Part shown: positions 35,092 to 48,144 of the stretch, piece after piece | Position numbering within the stretch: the first letter of the stretch is position 1 | How the letters are laid out: the number at the start of each line of letters is the position of its first letter | From: Orobanche coerulescens | Taxonomy: Eukaryota; Streptophyta; Magnoliopsida; Lamiales; Orobanchaceae | Assembly: GCA_033398695.1 (NCBI GenBank) | Contig: CM065814.1 | Span: 17,666,358-17,730,357, forward strand | Direction of reading: 5' to 3' | Length of the DNA stretch: 64,000 bases | Position numbers and translations under genes: made by a program | The notes under the pieces: model-generated | Told to the model about the DNA's origin: nothing | Databases searched by the model: none | The model's input: only the letters and a program-made list of their open reading frames with translations

Positions 35092-35493
35092 GTCGTTTTC
35101 TTTCATGAGTCATTGAGAAATGAACTAGTATCAAGAAACCTTCGTGTCACGTGTGACTGTCTGGCGCGACCTGCGAGCCAAATGCGGTATGTACTTTATG
35201 AGCCATGGTTTAATTACTGGCATGATATTGATATCAGTATAGGATCTCTTTGTTGATCATGTTATTTCAAGGAATGGTGACAGGATTTATCTGATTGATA
35301 ATCCGAGGTAAATGCTGAATTTATTGTATAATTGAAATTGTTCGACTTGACACCGATATGATACTCGGTGCGACATTTGTGGTGTCGATAACCATTTTCC
35401 TTTAATATGTGATTCCTTATTACTATTAATTCAGCGTGAATTTTGGTATCTTGAACTGTACTTATAGTTACCATTATGATTGACTCTTTCAGT

Positions 35494-36590
35494 ATGGAAA
35501 GAAACCTGCGAGGTCGTGGCAGAGGGGGACGAGGCCGCGGTAGGGGCCGAATCCCAATACCTCGAGCCAACAGACGCGCGAATGCGGATCAGAGTTCCGC
35601 AGACAGTGGTTCACCTTCTAGGGAACAATCGCACCACAGTGGGCGCGGGGATGCACGTGTCGATCCTTACGTCGTAATGCAGGGCATGATGACACAGATG
35701 ACCCAGATGGGTCAACTAATGGAAGCTATGCAGAGGGCCGCTGCGGCGGCGGCAAGGGCTCATCCTCCTCCTGTGATTGGCGGACCCGTGAGTCGGATTA
35801 TCGGCGACATCTCTCGCGGCGACCACCGACTTTTGAAGGCTCCTCGAGCCTGCGACATTGTGCATTGGATCGAGCATTTTGAGAAACTTTTCCGGATGGT
35901 GGGTGCCGGAAGAGAATCGCGTCTCGGTAGCCGCGTATTATCTTAGCAAAGGCGCTCATACCTGGTGGCTTTCAGTAAGGCCAGCTGATGGTGTTTACAC
36001 TTGGGAGGAATTTAAAAACCTCATGCTAGACCGTTACTATCCAGGGCCACTCCGTGAGGCCAAACTGTCGGAACTTTTGAACCCCGATCCGTCTGAAGAC
36101 GATGATGTATTATCTGTTGCTGAGAAATTCCAGGCACTCCTTCCTTTTGCCACGACAATTATTCGAACAGAGGCCGACAAGAGCAAATACTTTCTCAAGA
36201 GGCTTAAATCCCGAATGAGAATGCAGCTGTTGAATCACCACTGTACTACCTTACCAGAGTTCATCGAAAAGGCTCTGGAATACGAACTCACCGCGAAAGA
36301 AATTTCCAAGAAACAACCACAGTCCAACAACAAAAGGTCCAAGAACCAGAATCAGACTGAGAGTAACCGGGGGACATTCAGAAGCCCCGGTCATTGCCAA
36401 ACCCCTCGATCGTCCACCCATGGCGTCGAAGCCAGTGGATCGCACTCTCGGCGGTCCCCTCATCTGTTGTGTGCTATAAGCGTGGGGGCGGGGCATATCA
36501 ATTTCAATTGCCCAAAGCTGCCATCACATGCCATACTTGTGGGAAGAATGGTCACCGTGCTCGTTTTGCGGGAATGGGCCCGGACATGAT
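35494..36590 (+). pseudogene. Element E gag, frameshifted
   Basis: The likely start is MERNLRGRGRGGRG at 35494, an Arg/Gly-rich N-terminus. A Met/Gln/Ala-rich segment follows, then the capsid core, which changes frame near 35900-35930 (VAAYYLSKGAHTWWLSV and TWEEFKNLMLDRYYPGP lie in the second frame to 36589). A zinc-knuckle region near 36470-36560 is spread over frames (HINFNCPK, CHTCGKNGHRARF). Gag packages the RNA. Confidence 0.85.
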
Positions 36591-36879
36591 CCGATGGCAT
36601 CTCATACTCCTATTCAATCCTCTGTCGAGCCGGACGCCTCCGTCCGCTTCCTATCAGACCACGGGCGAATAAGGGAATGGGCCGTGGGAATCAAAGTGGT
36701 ACACACAGTGCCGTGCTGCGAAACCCGATTTACGAGATGAAGAAAGGCGATGATCCGAGGCCGGCATGATTTCGGTATACTCGAGATCCACTCCCGGCTG
36801 TGTGTGTTCTTTTTGATACGGTGCTTCACACTCCTTTATATCTTCTTCTTGTTTAAGCCGTTTACCTCTAGACCATGTT

Positions 36880-37879
<1,000 letters not shown>

Positions 37880-37880
<1 letters not shown>

Positions 37881-38851
37881 TGGGAAATTTTCTAAGTGTG
37901 AGTTACGGATGCAGAGGTTGTCTTTCTCGGGCATGTGATATCACCGAAGGGGTGAGAGTGGACCCACAAAAGACGGAAGCCATTCGAGATTGGCTACCAC
38001 CGAAGAACGTGAAGGAAGTTCGTAGTTTCCTCGGCCTAGCAGGTTACTACCGACGATTCGTGGAGGGATTCTCTAAAATTTCGCAACCGATGACTAACTT
38101 ACTGCGGAAGGACAAGAAGTATTTGTGGTCAGAAGCATGTCAGAAGAGTTTTGAAGAGCTCAAGAGTCGATTGATTTCGGCACCTGTTTTGGTCTTACCA
38201 AAGGGAACGGAAGGATTTGTGGTGTATAGTGACGCGTCGAGACAGGGTCTGGGATGTGTACTAATGCAGGAAGGGAAAGTAATCGCCTATGCATCGAGAC
38301 AATTGCGACCCTATGAAGTTAACTATCCGACCCACGACTTGGAGTTAGCAGCCGTGGTGTTTGCTTTGAAAATCTGGCGTCACTATCTTTATGGAGTTAC
38401 CTGCCAGATCTTTACGGACCACAAGAGCCTAAAGTACATTTTTACTCAGAAGGAGTTGAACATGAGGCAGAGAAGGTGGCTAGAATTAATCAAGGACTAT
38501 GATATCGAAATCCTTTATCATCCGGGTAAAGCAAATGTGGTTGCCGACGCATTGAGCCGTAAGACAGTACAGGAGCAGATGCTGAGTCGTTTAACAGCAC
38601 AGAGGGAATTGCAGTTGGACCTTATGAGGCCAGAAATTGAAGTTTGGTTACAGCGTGTTCAGGGACAACTTTGCACCCTTGATATTTCTTCGTCTCTTGA
38701 TGATATGATCAAATCGAAGCAAATTACGGACCCATTCTTATCTCGGATTCGGGATGAGGTAACCCAGGGGAAAGCCCCTGGATTCGTGATCCACGAGGAT
38801 GGATTGATACGTTTTAGAAATCGAGTGTGTGTACCCGTGACGAAGAATTGA
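37880..38851 (+). pseudogene. Element E reverse transcriptase end and RNase H, open piece
   Basis: An open frame of about 320 residues with the RT thumb/connection ([18 protein letters not shown]), RNase H residues in [40 protein letters not shown] and VVADALSRK, and the start of the integrase spacer. RNase H removes the RNA strand during replication. It is clean for nearly 1 kb, in contrast with the DNA on both sides. Confidence 0.88.
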
Positions 38852-40080
38852 AGAACTCTATCATGAGAGAAGCCCATGCTACCCGTACTCTATTCACCGG
38901 GCTCTAGCAAGATGTATAAGGATTTGAAGCGAATTATTGGTGGGGAATATGAAGCGTGAGATTGCCGAATTCGTTTGAGGTGTTTGACTGTCGTGAGTTA
39001 AGATTGAGCACCGGCGACCGCGAGAATCTTTGAAACCGCTCCGATTCTGAATGGAAATGGGAAGACATATCTATGGACTTTATCACTAGCTTGCCGACGA
39101 GTCGTCGAGGAATGAATACGATTTGGGTGATTGTGGACCGTCGACCAAATCGGCTCACTTCTTGGAAATTAAGGACACATGGGGCCCCGAGAGATTGGCC
39201 CACTGTTTATTAAGGAAATTGTGAGACTACACGGTACCCCCAAGAGCATTGTATCAGACCGTGACAGGCGATTTGTGTCACATTTACGGAAGGCATTTCA
39301 TCGTGCGATGGGTACGCAGTTGAATTTGATCGGCTTTCCATCCACATCGATGGTCATCGGAGAGAACCATACAGACTCTAGAAGATATGTTGAGAGCATG
39401 TGTTCTTGATTGGAAGGACGATTGGGAAGCCCAGTGCCTTTGGTGGAATTCACTTATAATAATAGTTGGCACGCTTCGATTCGGATGGCACCGTATGAGG
39501 CATTATATGGCCGTCGCTGTAGGTCCCCTTTATGTTGGGACGAACGTCGGAATCTCTGGGAACGGAACCCGATATGTTGTTAGCCGCCCGTGAGAAGATC
39601 ACTTTGATTAGGAGTCGGTTGTTAACGGCTCAAAGTAGACAAGTCTTATCGACCATCGTCGAAGACCGCTTGAGTTCGAGGTTGGTGATCATGTGTTAAT
39701 GAAGGTGTCTCCTACTCGAGGTGTTTTTCGTTTCGGGAAAAGGGGCAAAAGCCCAAGGTATATTGGGCCGTTTGAGGTTGGAGCGTGTAGGTGATCGCTG
39801 TCGACTAGCCTTGCCACCGACCTTGAGTAAGATTCACAACGTGTTTCATGTCTCGGTGAGGAAATATGTTCGATCCGAGCCACGTACTTCAATTCGAAGA
39901 CATTGATTTAGCAGAGGATCATTCGTGCGAGGAGCGTCTGTCTGGATACTCGAGAGGAGAATCAAGCAATTGCGGAACAAGGCGATTCCCTCGAAAGTTC
40001 GGTGGTCAAGACACGGAGTCGAGGAGGCTACGTGGGAGACCGAGGATAGTATGCGAGCAAGATACCCCGAGTTATTTACC
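38852..40080 (+). pseudogene. Element E integrase and chromodomain-like tail, broken
   Basis: Integrase words are visible in scattered frames: [11 protein letters not shown] near 39070, the SDRDRRFVSH stretch near 39255, a region like the GPY/F domain near 39740-39850, and a final frame to about 40081 with KQLRNKA, RWSRHGVEEATWE and YPELF, which resembles the C-terminal chromodomain-type tail of Tekay/Del elements. Aligned by eye with element D, there are many single-base losses. Nothing functional can come from it as read. Confidence 0.8.
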
Positions 40081-40108
40081 CCTTAAGTTTCGGGACGAAA
40101 CTCTTTTT

Positions 40109-40121
40109 AAGGGGGGGAGTA
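40109..40121 (+). promoter_or_regulatory. Polypurine tract of element E
   Basis: AAGGGGGGGAGTA lies directly before the 3' LTR, after the block TTTCGGGACGAAACTC shared by all the chromovirus-like elements here. Confidence 0.85.
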
Positions 40122-42914
40122 TGTAATATCCGACTGTAACTTTTCATTTTTTTTCCTGTCGTTGTATTATTCGGATAATCTGATTATCAGAAATCGTTGC
40201 ATTTAGTATTATGTTGAGGTATTATAGATTTGAATATCACCTCATTGTTAGTTCATTTCAAATATGATGATTCGATGTTAATTAGAGAGTTGTATTTTCG
40301 GAATTTTTCTATTGATGTAGCGCACGTTACACAGTAAGATTAGCGTACGCTAATCCTGTGTATTAGCGTGCGTAAGGTTTCCCTCGGTTGCGTACGCTAA
40401 GAAGGAATCTGACAGCAGTTGACTTCAACACGTGAGCCTTTTAACCGGTAGCATGCATGCGATCTATGTCTGAGCTGTCATGTCGGTGAGAATCTACTTT
40501 TTCTAGCGTGCGCTAACCCATTCTTCATTAGCGTGCGCTAACGGCCTGCAATAATTCAAGACAGTAGCCACTGAAAGCCGTTTACGTACGTAATATTGTT
40601 CGGATAGCGTACGTAAGGGCCTTAGCGTACGCTAAACTGTCCTGATAGCGTGCGCTAAGTCTGCACAGTCTATTTATAGGACCAGCCTGTTTTTCATTTC
40701 TCCACGAACCAAACCGAATTTCTCTCTTCGCATATCATCCCTCTGCACTCTAAAAACGTTATAAACCTTCACCAACTTATTTCCAAGCCTTAAATCTCGG
40801 AGTGGAGCTCATTTTCTTGGAGCCTTGGAGTTGTTTTTAAGCTTGGGATATATTCTCTCATATCATTGAAGTCATTCTTCATTTCTGGAGGTTGGTGTGT
40901 TTTCTTCTCTGCATTATTTTCTTATATTGATTATTGATGACGAAATATACTTCACCTAGAGTACATTAAGCAAGTAAAACATGGTTATAATTAAACTCTT
41001 TAAGCATTTTGATGAATATGTTAAATAAGGGTTTGAGATGGAGGTGTTCTTGATGATATAGTGATTTTTAATCATGTTGTAGTTGTCATCACTCACCTTC
41101 TGGACGAATTTAGCTCAGTAGAACGTTGATGGATCGGTTAGCTTCTTCATAACTGGATTTAATCAAGAACTTAATATCATTAAACACCATTTTAGGTATT
41201 TTTTTTTTACTTTGAAAAGAACTTGATGATGTTAAATATGAGACTAGGTGATCTAGTTCAGAAACCTTAGAAGCTTTAACAAATCATGATTGTTCAGTTT
41301 CACTAGTCTTTGAAGATTGATAAAGGTTTTGATAATTACAAAAATAACTTTTCACCAATCTATTGTGTTGATAACTTAGAGTGTAGTTCATCATAATGCT
41401 AAGTAGATTGTGTTCTTAAGTAGATGATCTTTGGTTATGAATGATACTATCATGGTAGATTGAGTATCAAATCCTTTATGACTATCCTTTTTGGTAATAA
41501 GAGATGTTGAAGAACATGAGAATTTGATTTAAACCAATTTTATTGGCAAATGGAAGATGTTATTGTTCATGGAATAACAAGAGAATTTCAAGACACTTTT
41601 GGTATGATAATCAGATGTTGGAAGATGAATTAGTTGTTTTGAAACCTTTCATTAATCGTTAAGGTATTCATCACGGGGGGGAAATTATTCGAGTAGGTTG
41701 CGGGCGTCGTTTCCTACGAATTGATATTAATATTATGTGAATATATTATTGAATGAATTACGTTTCATTCAAGGTTGCTCGTTCGATTGAGTGTTTAACT
41801 GAGGATACCGTCCGTTTGGTCATTTGGAGAAGGACTATCTTTCACTTACGGATTTGAGGCAAGTTATCTTGCTTGGTTATAATGATGATTAGATTCTTCT
41901 GATGGTTATATTTTTCATATGTATGAATTGTTCATGAAATGTTTGTCGTGATTTGACACTGTCCTTGACGTTATTCCGTTTTCTTCATGGGGTTGCATTC
42001 CCAAGTATGTCGTTTTGAATCATTGATCTCGTTGGCCTTATTTTCACTTCGGTGAGTTTTTCTTGATCCTTAATCGGATATGTGATTTGTTGAATTCGTT
42101 GTCATGTTGTATCGTGACATATCCGAATCATATCTGCGTTAGATTGGTTATTGTGTAGGATTTTTAGCCGAGGCACATATAGTCATCGGCGGATATTATT
42201 CCGCGTTGGGTATGCACACGGGACGTAGTTTCGTGAGGCTAATTAGGTACATTGTCCTACGTATATTGGATTCCATATACGGGCGGACATGTGCACGGAC
42301 ACATTTCGGATCGGGCGTCTTGTGATGTCCATCTTTGAGCCATACCGTAAATCGTCCATAGTATTGGATGCTTGTGACTGTTCGTTTCATACGCCCGAGG
42401 GGTATGATTGATAGTCGGAATGATTTCTTTGAAATCTATATATGTGAATTGTATATGTCAGAAGAATTGATTATCATGTATATCTGACCCTGTGTTGGGC
42501 GAAATACTTGTATTGTATTTTAGGTCGAGGCAAGGGCAAGGCACGGGAAGAGCATGTCGACGGCGAAGGATTCGGAGGATACTAGTTCGGGGGCCCCTCA
42601 TCTTTGTTGTCCGGTTATGTTAAACCGTGTTGTATTATTTCCTGTTCCGTTTAAATTACTTTTGGTTGTATTTGACATTTGAAGTATTTTCCATCTCCAT
42701 ATGGTTTATACTTTTTTTTTTTTTTTTTTTCTTTTCGGATCCTGTGTGTTGTAAGGCCGTTGGCCACATTTTAATAAACTCCTAATCGGAGAAATGACTT
42801 TTCGTTGTGATTCGGTATCACAAATAATATTTATTTAACCTGTTTTGGATATCGCCTGGTGGGTCCCAGTGTGGGAATCACGGCACTGTAATAACCGCCA
42901 TTTGGGGTGTTACA
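40122..42914 (+). repeat. Element E 3' LTR
   Basis: Pairs with 32294-35074. The palindrome cluster is at 40316-40660 and CTATTTATAGG at 40669-40679. It keeps CAG and CTG at sites where the 5' LTR has CG-like strings, so it is probably the more accurate copy. A T run at 42710-42730 is longer than in the 5' LTR. Confidence 0.93.
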
Positions 42915-42919
42915 TGTCG

Positions 42920-44965
42920 GATCGTGTCGGATGTACCTGGACGGCTTTCGGGAAAAGCCGAGTCAACGCCTTAGCGCACGCTACAGGTATATGCGTAGTG
43001 CACGCTAAGTGCCGAGTACAGTTTAGACTGTGAGCCGTTAGCGCACGCTACCAACAGGGTATAGCGCGCGCTAATAGCCATTTATTATAAATAGGACAGC
43101 ATCCTATTCGTGAATTCAGTTCTTTCTTCCCCCATAACCCGAACTCTTGCACTTGAAACATAACTCCATTCGTCCTAAACACTTCGTATCAACCACCTAG
43201 TTCGAGATTGAAGATCATATATCATTGGAGATTGGTGTTCAAGCCTTCGGTGTTGGATTGCTTCATTTTCATCCGTGTTCTTCACTACTTTGAGGTAGGT
43301 GATTCTTCACCAATGATTAGTAAGGTTCCTAAGGAAGTTTGAATCATGTTTGGATAGCAAGTATTTCGTTTTTATCGGTCATCACAGGTTAGAAGGATAC
43401 TTTTGACGTATCGGTACTATATATCGAATGAACCTTTGAACCATCTTATTATAAGGACTCCTAAGCATGTTTAAATCGATTTATGATCAAGTAATCGGAT
43501 ATTACCCAGTTGATACGTTGTATACGTTGGAATCATGTGTTTTGGAACGTAAGACGAGGGAACTTAGATTATTTCTTGAAGATCGTAGAGGAATTATGAT
43601 ATGGAGATAACTATCCGTATATTCGTATCTCATGATCATAGGACTTCCACAAACCTTATTAGCATGATATGCCCGAGGATAACTTGTAATATCACCATAG
43701 GATTCATGAGTTCTTCACCATTCAACCCAGTTTTCGGTTTGCGATTACGCCATGCAAGATTAGCGCACGCTAACATATGTGAGTTAACGTGCGCTATCGA
43801 GGTTGGGTTTTCGCACAAAACGTACGTAGCGTACGTTATGAGACAGCCGAGTCGATCGCGATTCGTGGCTAGCGCACGCTAGTCTTATACGATAGCGTAC
43901 GCTATGATCCGGCTTAGCGCACGTTACGTAGAGTACGTAGCGCGCGCTAAGCAATCCAGGCAGCTTGTTTAGTTTGAGCTTTTCGGCCGTAGGCCGAATT
44001 GTTAGGCCATTGTTCGACTTGAGATGATTTGTATATCGTTCCTTTTGTTAAGGTTCGAGCTTGTTACGTTGATCGGAGGAGGCGGCCTTCGAGTGCGTCG
44101 AGAGCATTGAAGTATATCGTTCTTGCCATCTTCGAGGCAAGTATCGTGATATGTTAAAATCGGTATTTTTGGAGTATGCGTATGATTATGCATGTTGTTG
44201 AACATGATATTTACTTCGTTGATTTGTCATGATATTCGTTATATAGTGTTTATATGTTCATGTTGATGAACATAATAATTTGGCATATGTGTATGCATGA
44301 GTTGTGTTTGTATACGTTGTACGATCTATGCTGAGGGCGCTGGATCGGATGTCCACCTCGTGTTGGTCCGACGGGATCATCTTGGGATCTAGACTGAGGG
44401 CGCTGGATCATTGGACGGGTTATTTCCACATCGTGTTGGTCCGACGGGATCATCTTGGGATCTATGCTGAGGGCGCTGGATCATTGGAATACCCAGGCTG
44501 TGTAATGGAATCTTGTAGAGTCGCATTGTCGGATTCCGGTAGCGGAAGTCCGTGTGATGTATCTTGTTGTGTATTGTTGATGCATATTCGAATTGTTTAA
44601 ATATGATACTTGTACTAGCATCGTTTTGCTAACCCCTTCGGGGGTGGACATTTGTTTTGATGTTCGGGTAGCGAGGAGAGCGGGGAAAGCGACCAGATCT
44701 GACGTGGCGACGAAGGGGTTGATGATGTTTATTGTTATTGGAGATTTGTGGTCTTGGTTTGGTTTACGTACTCGAGTACGCGTGTCCTTTTGATATTAAT
44801 TCGATATGGTTGTATTAATTACCCGTTGAACCCGGTTATGCGTTTTCATAAACTTGAATTTTCGCAGATTGATGTCTTGTATCTACTTTTCTTTTTAATT
44901 AGCCTTGTAAATCCTTATTTAAAGGGTTTACGGCTATAATTATTCCGAATATCTCGGTACATTAC
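42920..44965 (+). repeat. Element D 5' LTR, second part
   Basis: Continues the LTR that starts at 32000-32293. It has palindromes at 42972-43075 followed by TTATAAATAGG at 43083-43093, a second palindrome cluster at 43756-43955, and the three-copy module at 44323-44485. The LTR end reads GGTACATTAC where the 3' LTR has GGGCTGTTACA. Confidence 0.9.
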
Positions 44966-44972
44966 GAGAATA

Positions 44973-44984
44973 TGGTATCGGAGC
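44973..44984 (+). promoter_or_regulatory. Primer binding site of element D (tRNA-Met type, one change)
   Basis: TGGTATCGGAGC differs from the standard TGGTATCAGAGC by one base inside a CAG. Such a change would weaken primer pairing, but it fits the CAG error pattern seen across this element. Confidence 0.85.
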
Positions 44985-45209
44985 TAAGATTTATGGATAT
45001 CTTGGCGATCGGGTTTTATTTGGGTGCATTTACGTTATTTGATTTACGGGTCGTTTGTAACATCAACTTTGTTCACCAAGTCGTCATGTGGACCGTGGTT
45101 GTAAGTCTCTTAATCTCTTATACTACCATTTTACTTAATTCTTGTTTTGAGTATTGACGGACTTTATTTCAAAAAATTTGTTCGTATATTGAGAAATTTC
45201 GTTTACGGT

Positions 45210-46412
45210 ATGTTGAGAGGAGGTCGTGGACGCGGGCCTTGGTCGTGGACGCGACGTGGTAACATGAGACATGAGGATTCCGCAACTACCCGGAAATATC
45301 GGCTAGTCGAACCGATTCCCATTCTCGGAGGGCGGCAAGGATCGGCGAATGATGACGCAAACCCTAACATGCCGGAGTGCTTCAACAGTGGTGGCGCAAA
45401 TAAATCGGTTCGCCTGTGTCGTTGATCGCATGCGACGGCGATGGGACAGCGGCACCACGAGGATAACACGGGAGACAGATGGCTTGCGGAAGTGGTTAAA
45501 TTGCACCCGCCAAAATTTGTGGATCTGCCGAGACACTTACTTGGGATCAGCTCAAGGAGTTGGAAAAGATATTCGCGGGTCTTAAGCTGTCCCGAGGACC
45601 GGAAGGTTCCTATTGCCCAGTATTTTACATTTGGGAGGCCTTTGATTGGTGGGAGGCTATTCGACCCGAGAATCATAATGCGGATTGGGAGAATTCAAAC
45701 AAATGATGGAAGCACAGATTGTCCTCGTCCCGATTAGAGGCGAAGATCCGAGAGTTTTTCTCACCACACGAGTTCGGAGGCATCGCGTGATGATGTAATT
45801 AAAACTTTCAATCATCAGTGACTTTGTGCGACACTTGGTCGAACGGAGGCGTAAAAGATTTTTCATTTTGATATGCGGATGAAGCCGGAGATTCAAAGAT
45901 ACATGTCCGGATTCGAGTGTACTACGTTGCGGCAGTATCAAGACAAAGCGCCGGCCTACGACATGAAAGAGGCGGCGGTGGAGAAATCAGCAGAGGCAAA
46001 GAGGCAGAAGGTGACCGGCAGCTTTGCAGAAAACAAGAGTGGTGGGGCCCGCAAGGGCCAGTCTTCCTTTTATTCGGCTAGGAAACCTCCACTTCCTTCA
46101 AGAGGCGGAAAGAAGTCCCGGACAGCATCAGCAGTCTCGGACGCATCAAAGAAATGCTACAATTGTGGTCGAGCAGGGCATATTCGACGTGATTGCCCCG
46201 CATCTTCTGTGACTTGTTACGATTGTGGGCAAGAAGGGCACCGTGCGGCCTTTTGTGGAGCCGCTACTAGATCTTTTGGTGCTCGCACTCCAGCGCCAGT
46301 TCCGAAGGAAATAAGTGTGAACCAGACGCAGCAGAGTGGATTTCAGCAGCAGAACGTTGGGAAGAGAGAGACATCCGATCTTTGGGTCCGTTCCTCCGCG
46401 CATGCGAAATGA
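45210..46412 (+). pseudogene. Element D gag, frameshifted
   Basis: Begins MLRGGRGRGPW at 45210 and soon leaves frame; the capsid region (45480-45870) is readable only in pieces, for example KLHPPKFVDL. The last 180 codons (45873-46412) are open with MRMKPEIQRYMSGFEC, a Lys/Ser-rich linker and two intact CCHC knuckles, CYNCGRAGHIRRDC and CYDCGQEGHRAAFC. It resembles the Gag of element C. Confidence 0.85.
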
Positions 46413-46439
46413 GGAGATCGGCGGCGAACACTGCCGTTG

Positions 46440-47340
46440 CATCGTGCGATTCGAATCCTTTTGCAACCGATTAGTGTCTTGTTCGATTAGGAGCTACGCA
46501 TTCTTTTATATCTTTGAACCTGTTAAACGTTTGAACATCTCGTGCTTGTATAATTGTGAACCTTATGTTGTGGGATTACCGAGCGGAGAGAAAATTGTGG
46601 GAACACTAGAAGCTAGGGATTTCCCGTATCTATAGAAGGAAGAGATTGGCCATCGAATCTTATTGTAGTTGACATCTCGGTGACGATTTAATTCTCGGAG
46701 ATGATTGGCTCAACTGCTATGGAGTCATCTTTGAATTACCGAGAGAGAGTCATTTCCATCATTGCGATGACGGATCGAACACTTATTCCGAGGATGGAGA
46801 CAGGAAGCTCGGGAAATTGATCAAAGCAATGAAAGCGGTAAAATTATCGAACAGGGATGTCATGGACTTTGGTGTTATGCCATGAGGAAAGAGGAAGGAG
46901 TAGAGCTCGTCTATTCCGATTGTGAATGAGTTCTCGGATATATTTCTGACGAGCTACTGTGGTTACCTCCGCAAAGAGAAGAGGAAATCACCATAGAATT
47001 AGAGAAAGCAGAAGCCCCTATATCCAGGGCACCATACCGCATGGCGCCAACCGAGATTTATGAACTCAAGAAGCAACTGGAGGAATTGTTACAGAAGGGC
47101 TATATTCAACCGAGCGTTTCCCCTTGGGAGCGCCCGTTCTCTTTGTCCGAAAGAAAGACGGATCCCTCCGACTGTGTATTGATTACAGGAGCTTAACAAG
47201 ATGACGATCAAGAATAAGTATCCTATACCTCGGATCGACGACTTGTTTGATCAACTGCAAGGGGCGAGGTATTCTCGAAGATTGACTTGCGATCGTGATA
47301 CCACCAATTGAGAATTAAGGAATCGGACATACGAAATGCG
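46440..47340 (+). pseudogene. Element D protease and N-terminal reverse transcriptase, broken
   Basis: In changing frames one can read the protease block around DLILGDDWL-like sequence near 46690, the linker PISRAPYRMAPTE near 47020-47060, [16 protein letters not shown] and the [18 protein letters not shown] block near 47130-47170, and [16 protein letters not shown] near 47212-47260. Small indels separate them. From 47336 on the frame becomes clean. Confidence 0.8.
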
Positions 47341-48142
47341 CTTTGAGATCCGATGCAGGCATTATGAATTTGTAGTGATGCCATTCGGACTTACCAATGC
47401 TCCTGCGGTATTCATGCAATTGATGAATCGGGTATTCTTGGAATACTTGGATAAATTTGTGGTCGTTTTCATTGACGACATTTTGATATATTCGAGGGAC
47501 GCAGAGGAGCATGCTGATCATTTACGTGTGGTTTTGAGCATCTTGAGAAAGGAACAGCTATATGCAAAATTTTCTAAATGCGAGTTCTGGCTTAAGGAAG
47601 TAACCTTCCTTGGGCATGTGATATCAGCCGATGGAGTTCAGGTGGACCCGAAGAAAGTCGAAGCAATCTTGGGATGGGAAGCTCCTAAGAACGTGAAGGA
47701 AGTCCGAAGCTTCTTAGGACTAGCTGGATATTATCGCCGCTTTGTAGAGGGATTTTCCAAAATTGCTCGTCCGCTCACTCAGCTGTTACAGAAAACTCAA
47801 AAGTTCGCGTGGAATGAGAAATGCCAGGCTGGTTTTGACGAACTTAAAAAGAGACTGACGACAGCACCTATATTAGCGCTTCCAGAAGGAACTGACGGAT
47901 TTATGGTGTACAGCGACGCTTCAAATCAGGGTTTGGGTTGTGTGTTGATGCAAAAGGATAAAGTGATTGCTTATGCTTCTCGGCAATTAAAATCGTACGA
48001 AGTTAATTATCCGACTCATGATCTGGAGCTAGCAGCTGTGGTCTTTGCCTTGAAAATTTGGCGACATTATCTCATGCGGCACTCATTGTCGATCTTTACA
48101 GATCATAAGAGCCTCAAATACATTTTCAATGTAAAGAATTAA
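47336..48142 (+). pseudogene. Element D reverse transcriptase core and RNase H
   Basis: An open frame of 268 residues with [13 protein letters not shown], the catalytic [13 protein letters not shown] (both aspartates present), the thumb ([15 protein letters not shown]) and RNase H residues in [28 protein letters not shown] and [11 protein letters not shown]. It ends where one base is missing near 48131: AATGTAAAG stands where element E has a CAG-containing ACTCAGAAGG. The rest of RNase H continues at once in the next frame, so a single base separates this from a much longer pol. Confidence 0.9.
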
Positions 48143-48144
48143 AC

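Noticed and set aside
44304..44600. Reading frame of about 98 codons repeated at 51528-51824 in the two D LTRs
   Set aside because: It covers the three-copy tandem module and exists only because the LTRs are duplicated. No protein family features are visible and related families do not keep the frame.
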